Origin: Salvia splendens
Taxonomy: Eukaryota > Streptophyta > Magnoliopsida > Lamiales > Lamiaceae
Reading direction: 5' to 3'
Assembly (NCBI RefSeq): GCF_004379255.2
Contig: NC_056051.1
Span: 3,312,062-3,376,061 of the forward strand
Length of the DNA stretch: 64,000 nucleotides
Under the pieces are notes generated by a model that was not told the DNA's origin, did not search any database, and saw nothing but the letters and a program-made list of their open reading frames with translations. Numbering within the stretch: the stretch's first letter is position 1; every line of letters begins with the position of its first letter. Positions 46,229-57,600 of the stretch are shown here, piece after piece. Position numbers and translations under genes: made by a program.

Positions 46229-47593
46229 ATGGGAATAAATTAAAATTGTAACAAATTAAAGACTTTAACTACTTATAATTAACTCCATACCTATGTTTAC
46301 ATATCCAACTCTACTCTTGAATAATAATAATAAAAAATACTACTCCAATATTTAAACATTAATGCAAGGATCCCAGTTTGGTGGGCTGCTAATTAGCTAA
46401 TGACAGATTAAAAAAAATACAAAAGGGTTAAAATCCACATGGATGACACATGATTTATGTCTATATTCACATGCTAGGCATGTTCAATTAATCCTTTGTG
46501 TACATGTAACTTTTTAACATACCCCACCTTCATATTTTGTTATCAGACAACTCATATTGGTCCCTGTCACAATCCCTAAATCCTCTACTTAGTTGTTGGA
46601 GATTCGATTAATTTTTTAAAAAATAACCTTAATAAAAACTTCTAAAATGTAGGATGAAAATAAAGAGAAATTGATCTGAAATCTGTACACGTGTAAGTAT
46701 ATATAGCTATGTTTTCTGTGCTGGATGTAACAGAACAGTTAATCATTATGCTACTCCATAATTGATAATTTGCATGTGGTATGTTAGATGCTTTCTTCCT
46801 ATTTTTATTGGGAATAATATTGGAAGAGAATTTTAAAAAGACAAATCCCCTTTTGGAAAATTGGGGAGAAGCTCTATTTCTAAAGCATTTCTTTGCTGTA
46901 AAGATTTTTACTTGCGTGTTTTTCATTTATAGATTTGGAAGAATTGTTGAAATGAGGTTTCCATTCACTCAACCCAACTAATTTTCTAAAAAAAGGATGC
47001 CAATTGTTTTTAGTATTTTGTTTTAGTTACTTATCTTTTTGAATACGTATGTAGGGTGGAATCTAATAAAATTTAGACTTTACATAAGAAACAAGATGCC
47101 TCAAAACAAATTATACTACATAGACACATGAAATTCATGAATATGAGATGCACAAATAAATTTAACATGTAAATAATATTCAACTAATGTGGTTATTCCT
47201 ATGTTAGGTTAATAAGCAACGTATTCTTAATCTTATTTAAAAATAATTATATCTAAGAATCAATAATATCTATTGAATTATTGATCTATGAAAGCATGTC
47301 ATATGACAATATTTTATTACTTAATTTAAATAGAAAAGAGTATGACAGTCCATTAAAATTAAGATAACGGTGACATATCTTTAAATTACTCCACATTCCC
47401 TTCTAATTTTTTTTAATTATTATTAAATTACATTAAATTAAAATGTTTTTCAAATTCTTATTAAATTAAAATGCTTTTCTAATTCTTAGTAAATTACATT
47501 TAATTTGATGTATATTTGCGAATGAACAAAATAATTTATAAAATTGTAACACGGTAAAAAAAATTAAAGAAAACGGGGACTAGCTCTTAATAA

Positions 47594-47627
47594 ACACTAC
47601 TTTCTCTCGGTAAAGAGAAAGTAGTGT
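47594..47627. repeat. Perfect hairpin, 14-bp arms
   Basis: ACACTACTTTCTCT and AGAGAAAGTAGTGT separated by CGGTAA. There is no clear T-run directly after it and no gene next to it. Possibly a tiny MITE relic. Confidence 0.8.
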
Positions 47628-49866
47628 AGCTGAAGTTTTACTATATTTGGCTTTGCGTTTTCATACATTTTTTAAAGTCACAATTAATAAATATTAAATG
47701 ATTATAAAGCGGATAAATAAAAGAACGCAACTGTATCTCTATAATTAACTATAAGCAATCATTATTGAAAATATAAATAAAAACTAAAATGTTCTTGCCT
47801 ACCTAGGCCTAGGGCTTCTTGGGGTCGGATTCACATAATAATTCATAAAGAGAAACGTACAAATTCAAACTATAAATTACACATTATTGCAAGTAAGCTT
47901 TTCAACCTACATAATTTATTTTTGTTGGTAGGTAACTGCCGCATTAAAATACAGATCCAAGAGCATAATTAAATATAAAGCCACGAGATTATTACAATTC
48001 GAGGCCGAAGAAAAAGGAAATATTTTATCCTTGATATGGAATGATATTTTATTCCAATAGATTAGCTAGGGTGAAAATAATATTGTCTTAAAAAAATTTA
48101 TGATGATATTCCACCGTGTTCCAACTCATACTGATTATTTTATTCCAACTCTTGTCAATAAGATAAATTGAATGAATCACGTCGTGGTAATAATTGTTTT
48201 TTTATAATAATTTATTTATGAGGTCATCATTGTTTTGTTTAGGGTTGATAATTTGTAAATATGGCGACACCATGAGATAAAAAAACGAATTCAATTCATC
48301 AGAGACATGCTATACACAACATGATATGAGTTACTCAATTCTTTAAATTTGTAAATTTGGTTTTATTTTTAGTTAAACTGTAATATATTATTTTAGTTAC
48401 AATATACAATGTAAATTATAAGAAATAAGATTGAATTACTAAAAAATGATGATAAAAATATATTGTAATTTTGTAAATGTATTTTGCATCATATGCATTT
48501 GGAAGTAAAAAATCTAACTATCATTATTTAATTTATAGAATATGCACTGCAAGAGTATAGTACAATACAAAATTAAAGATATGATTAAGTTTTTTAAAAA
48601 AATTGTAGTACTGATAAATACTGAGGGTGTAAAGAAAATGGTTTTTAAGTTGAAGACATAATTGTTTATTGCAGTTAATTTTTTTTTCTAGAGCACTTTC
48701 GCTTGCATCCCTTGATATTAGTTGGGGTGCCAAAATTGAAGACGTTCTTTAAAGATGGTGTATTTAAAACACAAATTTACATCATTTATTGACTATAGTT
48801 ATTAAGTTTATGGTAAATTAATCTCCTAAGTTTATGTAAATTAATTAACCAATCTCTAGCGGAATAATTTTTTTAAAAAAAAGTGATGGTCACATTTCTG
48901 GATTGATCACGGATCCAATCACACTTGCGACTTGCCTATTTTTATATTCTCAATATATAATATATATATACAGAGAAATGATATACTACGTACCTTATTT
49001 GAGCTCCTTATGTAAGCAACACTCCTGTTTGACACATGTTTAGTGTTGTTCGTTTCGATTTATATATTTAGTTTGATTCTAATATGTTAAAAAGTGTTAT
49101 TGAAATTTTTAATTTAACAAAAATTAAAAAAATCAAAGCTTGATTTGCTTGTTTACGCTATAATTTTGAATAATTTAATAAAATAACAACAATAGGTTAT
49201 ACTCAAATTAAATAATTTGTTTATTGGGATCAGAAATCTTTTACTGTTTAGCGTATGAGTACGACATAATCATGGTCAGAACTACCCTCTTTTGTTTAAT
49301 TATTATTAAAAAAATGTGTATTCTGTCGAGTTTAAGTTTTTTTATTTAATTTTTTCCACCCGCTGTAAGGTTTATATATTAATTAATTGACTTTACTTTT
49401 AGTGTTTAAAAAAAAACTTTACTTTTAGTAATTTAATTTTTATTTTTTCCCGCCACTTCTATTTTACACTTCCCTTTATCATAGGTAATTAATTAGCATT
49501 CACCTCAATGTTTATAGCCAAATATTAGCGGTGGCCATTTCGCCTTTATTGTTACTTCTCCACCCCTCAATCTACCCTTCTTTTTCTATTTTGACCCATT
49601 ACATTTACACACCTATTCAAATATTTCGTTTTCTAATTCAGTTGTAAAACTAAAAAAATTGAATGGTAGTAATAAATATGGTTTTCTTTCATATTTCCGC
49701 ATTTATTGGCGTATTTATTGATGGGTCCGCCATTTTTCATTTATTTGCGCAATGGTCCAATTTTCTCTATATTTAAATACGAAAGGAAAAACATGGCTTG
49801 TCTCTATGGACTTTGCTTGATATTTTTGACTGAAACGTTTATATTTCAAAAATTGATATACATTAA

Positions 49867-50485
49867 TGATGAATCCGCGAATTTCTGACGTTAGTAAATG
49901 CTGGTAGAGAATAAAGACTACGACACAAAGAATTTACGTGGTTCGATTTACTGAAGTAAATCTACGTCCACGGGAAGAAGGGAGGGCAAGATTGTATTGC
50001 TTGATCTGGGATTACAGCTTACAACACAGACTTGCTATATGATATTTTATCTCTAGAGAGCTTAAAACTCGTCTATCAGATCTAAGTTCTATTTATATAT
50101 TGAACTAAGATCGTGGCTTGCATCACCACCCTAAGTCGTGGATGTCGTGTAGGTCATGGCCTAAGATCGTGGATGTAGCGTAGGTCATGGCCTACGATCG
50201 TGGCCTGAGTTGACACCACGTGGTAGTGGGTGTGTTGGAAGTTGTGGAAATCCTGTATGGGTCCACTAACTCCTTGTTCGGTCGAATACTGAGACCGAAC
50301 TGCTTTGGTTGCCGATCTGAGAGTAGAGCTTGATGCCGACCTGAGAGCAGAGCTTGATTGGTTGGCTTTTACCGAGCTGTAGGCTGAGGCCGAACTCTTT
50401 GGTAATGCCGAACTCATACTCTTCCTTGGGCTTTGGGCTGATGGGCCGTCATTGCTGTTGGGCTTGTTTAGTACGCACCCCATCA
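49867..50485 (-). repeat. 3' LTR of the Tat element
   Basis: 619 bp, TGATGAATCC…CACCCCATCA on the plus strand. I found no difference from the other LTR by eye. It contains short direct repeats around GTAGGTCATGGCCTA and around GATCTGAGAGTAGAGCTTGATGCCGACCTGAGAGCAGAGCTTGA-like pairs. Confidence 0.95.
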
Positions 50486-50502
50486 CTACCCCCCCCGAAG
50501 GG

Positions 50503-50537
50503 CGAAGTGAATCACTTCGGCGAAGTGAGTCACTTCG
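50503..50537. promoter_or_regulatory. Two adjacent near-palindromes with bZIP-like cores
   Basis: CGAAGTGAATCACTTCG (50503-50519) and CGAAGTGAGTCACTTCG (50521-50537). The second holds TGAGTCA, a GCN4/AP-1-type bZIP core; the first TGAATCA. They lie between the polypurine tract and the antisense gene start at 50821 and could regulate it. Function is inferred only. Confidence 0.4.
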
Positions 50538-50820
50538 GCATTCTGGATAAAGGCAAGGGGGAGGCTGATGTCAGGGGACGTGCCTTGCACGTGACTGCAT
50601 TAAATGCGACAGTAAAATCCGGCCGTTGAATCCTGAAAAGGTGGGATTCGAAACGGTGCGACGATTTTGAAATCTTCGCCGAATCTGATAAATACCTCCT
50701 TTCTTCATCATTGAAGCACTTTTGCGACTGCTTCTTCTGCACTATCTCTTTTTTGCGAAAATTCTCTCTCCGCTTTCAAGAATTTCTTCAGACTTTCTTC
50801 ACCTTCAAAAAGTAAGAAAA

Positions 50821-52695
50821 ATGTCTTCTTCTTCTTCTTCGGAGTCGGGTAGCGGTAGGAGAGGCGGTAAGGGGTCTTCTGGCCGGAAAGAGTCCGGGGA
50901 GAAGACCGTAGAGTATTTCCATAGTATTTTGAGTAAGGATACTGTGATATCCCTACCCGAAAAATACTTTTTTCCTGGGGGGAAGGCGGTGGTACCTGAC
51001 GGTGATCATAGGGCTGACTCCCCGCCGGAGGGTTACGCCACCGTGTACGAGGCCTGCTTAGAATGCGGGCTTCGTTTCCCCGTCCCTTCTGCCTTTATAG
51101 ATTTACTAGATTTTTTTCAGCTTCCTTTAGGCCAGGTGACTCCGAACTCTTGGAGGCACTTGTCGGCCTTCGCTGCCGAACTCCGTAAGTTAGGAAGAGA
51201 TTTGTCTTTGAAGGCGATCCTTAAATTCTTTCAATTTAAGAGGAAGGGGTCTTGGTTTTACTTGATCCCTGTACAGCCCTTTAGGGCCTTTTGTAAAACG
51301 AAGTGGCCGAAGTGGCAAAACCGCTTCTTCTACTATGATAGGACCCCGGCTCCTAGTTTTCCCTGGAGAGGGCCGAAGTCCGTTATCCGTCATCCTCGGC
51401 CTGAACCGTTGGACGAGCTCGATGGCGAGCTCAACAAGATTCCCATAGTTAGGAAACAATACACGGAGTCTGAGCTCGTCAAGGGCGACGTCGTGTTCGA
51501 CATCTCGTCTTCGGACGAAGAGGCCGAGGGTGAGGATTTCTCTTTATCTTTATGCTCTACTGCTTTAACGAAGAAAATCTGACTTTGTTGTTTTTTTTTT
51601 TTTTTGTTTTTTGACAGTGAACTTGCTGAATAAGGCTATCCGAAAGTCCTCCGAGCTTGTGGAGCCGGAGAGGCAGAGAGCCCCTCGCTCGGCGTCTGAA
51701 GCCGAGAAGAATCCGAAGAGGCAAAAAACCTCTTCTTCGGATCCGAAAGAGCCGGAGCCGTGTTCGGCTAAAGGGAAGGGGAAATTTCATGAGTCCCCAA
51801 GAGTGCCGGGGAAAGACCTGGTCATCTCCGAGGTGGTTGCAGACATCCCGGAACACGTCCCTGAGCCTTTTCAATGGCCGACGAATTTTGTGGAGGTAAG
51901 CTTTCTGACTTGGCTTCTTTTCCACATTTTTTGATGGCCATTCTGTTGAGTTTTTTCCTTGTTCATCTTCAGAGAGCCAAGCTCGTCTCCGTGGAGCTCT
52001 CCAAAGCATCCCACGACTACGAGGAGATGCAGAAGAAGTTGCATCTTGCTCGTAGTCTGGCCGAACAGGCTGAGGCCAAATTTGAGAGGGCCCGAGCTGC
52101 TAGGATCTCGGCTCAGGATGAAGCCCGGTCAGCCAAAAACCAGCTCATCATCCTGCAAGAGCAGACGAAGCACCGGGAGGCTCAGAAGGAGGCTGCCGCC
52201 GTGGCTGCCCAGGGGGAGGCTCTCCGTGTTTACACGGAGAAACTCTTTTTGAGCGGCCAGTTCTCGGCCTTTGTCGGTAGTCTGGTAAGGCTAATTACCG
52301 ATAAGGGCGAGCAGGGGGCCGACGTCGTGCTGCCTCTGTACAGCCGAGAGATAGCAGCTCGGCTTCAGAATCTGCCGCTCCTTGAGGAGCTCGCTTCATC
52401 CTCGGTCCTGCTTTCTGCAGACCGAGTCCGGAGTTGTCGAGCTGATCGGGACGAGAACCTGGAGGCTATCTTTGCCTCCGTGGGACCCGTTTCACCCGCT
52501 TCGACTTACAACGGAGAGGGTGAGGCCGAGCCGCTGGAGCAGGAGGCCGAAGTCGAGCGGGCCGGGCATCCGGAGAAGGAAGCCGATCAGGAGGCGGAGG
52601 CGAGGCCGGCAGGATGCGAGGCCGAGGCTGAGGTAGCTCAGGAGAAAGAAGCTGAACCAGACCGAGGAGCCGGAGACGAAGCTGGCGGAGTATGA
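50821..52695 (+). CDS. Antisense spliced ORF of the Tat element, 'putative gypsy-type transposon' domain
   Basis: Three exons on the strand opposite to gag-pol: 50821-51529, 51618-51895, 51973-52695. GT-AG introns of 88 and 77 bp; the phases join correctly to 1710 nt, 569 aa. The start MSSSSSSESGSGRRGGKG has an ATG in A-rich context; an upstream in-frame start at 50722 is possible. Residues about 60-150 (VPSAFIDLLDFFQLPLGQVT, NSWRHLSAFAAELRKLG, FFQFKRKGSWFYL) match the plant 'putative gypsy type transposon' domain (Pfam PF04195 as I recall it). The middle part is basic (KRQKTSS, possible nuclear signal). Exon 3 starts as an Ala/Glu-rich coiled coil and ends in an acidic EAE-repeat tail. Function unknown; it may be a structural or regulatory accessory protein. 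Confidence 0.75.
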
Positions 52696-52897
52696 TTTCG
52701 TCTCCCTTCTCTTAGTCTAGTTTCTTCCTTGTAAAATGGCCTTGAAGCCCTCCTAGTGTAAAAAATTTTCCTTGTGAATGAAAAATTCTCTACACTTGTC
52801 TTCGTATAGCTTTTCGTACTCGCCTTTATTCCTGTTGTATTTTACTATCTGCTCGGTACAGCTGCCGAACTAATATAGCTGCTTTGTACTCAAGGAG

Positions 52898-53686
52898 ATG
52901 GAGATACTTCACTGGAAACGGCTGTACTCTTCGGCTTTAGACGAAGCTGAGAAAAGAGCTATAGCCGATCAGACGAAGAATGACGAGCTTCTGGCTCGTT
53001 TAGTGAAGCTGGAGGCCGATAATAAGGACTTAGAGTCCGATAAGAAGGATCTGGAGGCCGAGCTGAATACGACCATTGCTGAGAGGACTGCGCACGAGGA
53101 TTACATCCGTGTGCGCGGGGGAGTGACCATATCAGATGTTCAGAGTCGAGTTGACGAACTGTGGGAGGAATATCATGTACTCCGGAGGAACAATGCGCTG
53201 GAGAGCTCGGCTTGCCAACAAGTTGTGAAATCATTACGGCGCTGGGCTTCTCGGTACGACATCATTCTTTCCCGGCGTCCCTCAATCGAGAGATTCCTTA
53301 GGCATTTCCCGCCAACAGATGCTCGCACTCCAGATCAAGCCTCTGGTTCCCTTGTTCAAAATCCTACTCCAAGTCAACAACGAACTCCGGAACAGCCGGA
53401 AACGTCAAGACGAGAACGGGCTCAGGAGCAACCGGAATCGTCAAGACAGGGACGGACTGAAATTCGCCGAGGAGTTGTGACTATGAGCGAGCAAGATCAG
53501 CAGATGCTTATTGCAGAGACTCTTCATCGCCGAGGGGTTAGAGCTTCTGGGGCTCGCGGAAGAGGTGTTGGGTCGAGGATAGCATCTCGTCGACCTGCTT
53601 ATTCTTCATCTGCTCGGAACAACCGAACTCGGCTTCCAGAGGATTTTGCAGATAGGTGGCTTAACTTTAGTAACCGAGGACAGTAG
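52898..53686 (+). CDS. Second antisense ORF of the Tat element, coiled coil
   Basis: 262 aa, starts MEILHWKRLYSSALDEAEKR. Residues about 15-65 form a clear coiled coil (LVKLEADNKDLESDKKDLEA). The middle is a helical segment (VDELWEEYHVLRRNNALESS), followed by a Pro/Gln/Arg-rich part with a repeated phrase (RTPEQPETSRRERAQEQPES) and an Arg/Gly-rich end. No known enzyme motif. It lies 202 bp after the spliced antisense ORF on the same strand, so both may share a transcript or be alternative products. Intact frame in a young element suggests it is used. Confidence 0.55.
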   Translation: MEILHWKRLYSSALDEAEKRAIADQTKNDELLARLVKLEADNKDLESDKKDLEAELNTTIAERTAHEDYIRVRGGVTISDVQSRVDELWEEYHVLRRNNALESSACQQVVKSLRRWASRYDIILSRRPSIERFLRHFPPTDARTPDQASGSLVQNPTPSQQRTPEQPETSRRERAQEQPESSRQGRTEIRRGVVTMSEQDQQMLIAETLHRRGVRASGARGRGVGSRIASRRPAYSSSARNNRTRLPEDFADRWLNFSNRGQ

Positions 53687-54685
53687 AATAGTCCTTTGTA
53701 ATGGCGTAATGCCTTCTCGTAGGGGAGCTGAATTGTCAGCCGAACGAGATTTAATAAATGAAATTTTTTCCTTTCGCTTTTATCACTGCTTACTTACAGC
53801 TCTGCGAAACAATTTCATCGTGCTCGTCATCGGTCTTATGAAGTGAGCTTCTTTGATCGGACTCGTATTTGGACTTTGAAGTAAGCTTCTTTGACCGGAC
53901 TCGTCTTTGATCTTATGAAGGAAACTTCTTTGACCGGACTTGGTTTGTGTTCTAATTTGGCGATTTTTGTCGCCGGGATCGAACTTTCCCTTGTCCTAAT
54001 TCGGCGAGTTTTATCGCGTGGATCGGACTTTCCCAGTTAACCGAAGTGGTCTTATGCAGTAAACCTCTTTGACTAGACATGGTCGTCCTCGGTCTTATGA
54101 GGTAAACTTCTTTGACCGAACTTGGTCGTCCTAATTCGGCGAGGTTTATCGCGTGGATCGGACTTTCCCTTATTGCAGTTCGTTTCAGACGAAGTGCTTA
54201 TTTCTTAAGCCGAATTGTGGTCTTGTATCTTCCTGAGAAGCTTGGACTCACAATCGTTGGCTTATTGCAGTTCGTTTCAGACGAAGTGCTTGTTAAGCTG
54301 AATTGTGGTCTTGTATCCTCCTTGGAAGCTTGGACTCACAGTCGTTGGCTTGTTGCAGTTCGTTTCAGACGGACTGCTTGTTAAGCTGAATTGTGGTCTT
54401 GTATCCTCCTTAGAAGCTTGGACTCACAATAGTCTTTAATAATCGATCTAAAAAGGGGATCAGTCTTTAAAGAACGATATACCTTGGTACCATTTGTAAG
54501 AGACGACAAGCACATAGAGACAAAACACATAGAGAAAAAATGAAAAAGATGAAAGAAAAAAAACTTTAAACTTTTTTTTTTTTTAAAAACGACAAGTAAG
54601 AGGTACAAGTGAGAAACAAACAAATAAAAACATATACCCCTATGACCGAACTAGACACGAGACGGACTGACCGGACTTTTGTCTC
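53687..54685. other. Non-coding spacer of the Tat element with tandem repeats
   Basis: Contains degenerate short repeats around CTTCTTTGACCGGACT (53830-54120), then a three-copy repeat (54175-54433). This is the interval where sense pol and the antisense genes would terminate convergently. Confidence 0.6.
54175..54433. repeat. Three-copy tandem repeat, about 88-92-bp unit
   Basis: Each copy starts GCAGTTCGTTTCAGACG and ends GAAGCTTGGACTCACA. Copies start at 54175, 54267 and 54355; the last two differ by only a few bases. Confidence 0.85.
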
Positions 54686-57600
54686 TTACAAGTGGAACTT
54701 CTTGAGGTTGGAGACGTGCCATGTTCGGGGTACTTGTTCTCCTGACATGTGAGTCAATTTATAAGACCCTTTGCCGAGGACTTCTGACACCCGATATGGA
54801 CCCTCCCATGTGGGTTCGAGTTTGCCCAGCTTTTCTGCTCGGCTTACTTCGTTGTTTCTCAAGACGAGATCTCCCACTTGAAATTGAAGCTTTTTCACCC
54901 TTTGGTTATAATACCGGGCTACTTGCTCCTTATACTTGGCTGCTTTTATGCACGCCAATTCTCTTCTTTCTTCGGCGAGATCTAGTTCTGCTCTCAGTCC
55001 GTCGTCATTCATTTCTGAGGAGAAATTTAGAGTTCGGGGACTGGGTACGCCGATCTCCACCGGAATTACGGCTTCAGTGCCGTACACCAGACTATACGGA
55101 GTTTCACCGTTGGAGGTTTTGGGTGTAGTTCGGTAGGACCATAGGACTTGAGGGAGATTTTCTACCCATTGTCCTTTGGCTTGTTCTAACCGAGCTTTTA
55201 ACCCTTTCACCAGAATCCGGTTCGTTACTTCCGTTTGTCCGTTTGCTTGGGGATGGGAGACCGAAGTGAACCGCTGTTGAATGTTCAGCTCTTGGCACCA
55301 ATTCTTGAACGTCTTGTCGGTGGACTGAGTCCCATTATCCGAGATGAGGATGTGGGGTATGCCAAATCGGCACACTATGTTCTTCCAGACGAAGTCCAAT
55401 GCCTTTGAGCTCGTTATCGTAGCTAATGGTTCAGCCTCCACCCACTTCGTGAAGTAGTCCACGGCAACGATAAGGAATTTCATTTGCCGAGGAGCTTGAG
55501 GAAGTGGTCCCACTATGTCTATGCCCCATTGCATGAAAGGCCAAGGGCTTTGCATAGTGTATAGATCGGTCTGCGGCATCCTTGGGACATTTGCATGAAT
55601 TTGGCACTTCGTACACTTCTTGACGAGCTGCACTGCCTCTTGTACCATGGTTGGCCAATAATATCCCCATCTCAGAACTTTTTTAGCTAAAGCTCTGGCT
55701 CCGATGTGGCTACCGCACGATCCTTCATGAACTTCTCTGAGGATGTAGTCCGTCTCTTCTGGTCCTACGCACCGCAATAACGGCTGGAGGTAAGACTTTC
55801 TAAAGAGGACTCCTTCATGAAGTTCGTACCGAAGTGCTCGGCACGTGATCTTCCGAGCTTCTCTCTTATCCTCGGGCAATTGTCCTTGATCCAGATACTG
55901 CAAGATCGGCGTCATCCAGTTCGGCGAGCTGGATACTGAATGTACCTCGGCTTCATCAATGCTTCGATGCATTAATTCTTCCGCCTTTGAGCTCGGATCT
56001 GAGGCCAACTTACTTAAGGTATCTGCTCGGCTATTTTCCGCTCTGGGAATGCGGATTATCCGAAAATAGGAGAAACTTCGGCTGATGCTTTGCGCTTTGT
56101 CCAAATACTTCTTCATTCTCTCGTCACGAGCTTCACTTGTACCCAACATGTGATTTACTATGACTTGTGAATCACAATGGACTTTGAGAGATTTGACGAG
56201 CAGACTTTGCGCTAACTGGAGTCCGGCCAGGAGGGCTTCGTACTCGGCTTCATTATTAGTAGTGGGGAATAGGAACCGAAGTGAGTAGGTTACCTCGTGT
56301 CCGTCGGGAGCGACAAGTAAAATACCAGCTCCACTTCCCATCTTGTTTGAAGCTCCATCTACGAATCCGCTCCAGCAGTCCGGCGGCTCTACTTCGGATT
56401 CCAAGGGCTGTGCTAGTTCGGCATTGGCAGAATTCTTCTGTTCGGCAATAACAGGAATTGCTTGATCGAACTTTGCTTCTGCAAGAAAATCTGCCAAGGC
56501 TTGTCCCTTGATGGCTTTCCGAGATAGATATTCAATTGTGTGCTCTCCCAACTCTATAGCCCACTTGGCGATTCTGCCTGATGCTTCTGGTTTGGTCAAC
56601 ACTTGCCGAAGTGGCAGATCAGTTAAGACGCATACCTTGTGAGCATAGAAGTATGGCCGCAGTCTCCTTGCTGCATTTACTAATGCCAGAGCAATCTTTT
56701 CCAGAGGTTGATACCTGGTTTCTGGACCTCTTAATGCTCGGCTTGTAAAATAGATGGGAAGCTGCTTTAGGCCTTCTTCTCGTACAAGCACCGCGCTGAT
56801 GGTTTGATCCGATGCCGCTAAGTATAAGAATATTACTTCGGCTTCGGTTGGAGCAGAGAGAATAGGAAGCTCGGCTAGATAACTTTTGAGCTCGTCAAAG
56901 GCCTTTTTCTGCTCGGCTCCCCACTCGAACTTTGGTGCCTTTTTCAACACCTTGAAGAACGGCAGTTGCTTTTCGGCTGCTTGGGAAAGGAATCGATTCA
57001 GTGCGGCTAGACATCCGGTTAGCCTTTGCACGTCATGTATGGACTTCGGCATTGCCATGTTCTGAACGACTTGAACTTTTGAGGGGTTTGCCTTGAGTCC
57101 GTCCTTTGAAACCCAACAACCCAGAAACTTTCCCGAATCTACCAAAAAGGTACACTTTTGGGGATTAAGTTTGAGGTTGGCTTTCTTGAGCACGTTGAGA
57201 GTGGACTTGAGGTTGTGCTCGTACTCCGAAGTGCTTTTGCTTTTGACGACTATATCGTCAACATACACTTCGACCTCCTTTCCAATCAGGTGCCGAAAAA
57301 GCTTGTCTACCATCCTTTGATAAGTGGCTCCGGCATTCTTTAAACCGAATGGCATCTTTTTATAAGCGAAAATGCCGAAATCAGTAATGAAGGCCGTTTT
57401 TGAAGCGTCAATCTCATCCATTAAAACTTGATGGTATCCTTTGTACAGATCAAGAAAACAAAAAATTTCAAAGCCTATTAAAGCTTCTACTTTTTTATCT
57501 ATGTTCGGAAGGGGATAGCAATCTTTGGGACAGTGCTTATTTAGATCGGTGAAATCTATGCACATCCGCCATCCTCCTTCCTTTTTCTTGATCATGACCG

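Larger units (their letters stand above)
43667..49861. other. Long AT-rich intergenic DNA
   Basis: 6.2 kb without a recognised gene. Short frames (44232-44489, 46642-46926, 48533-48733 and others) look like chance. Items seen: a run of 16 G at 46213-46228, a perfect 14-bp-arm hairpin at 47594-47627, and short TA runs near 44878 and 48955. Confidence 0.6.

Noticed and set aside
50154..50486. 110-aa minus-strand frame present in both Tat LTRs
   Set aside because: Non-conserved, low-complexity frame inside the LTR, identical in both copies only because the LTRs are identical.
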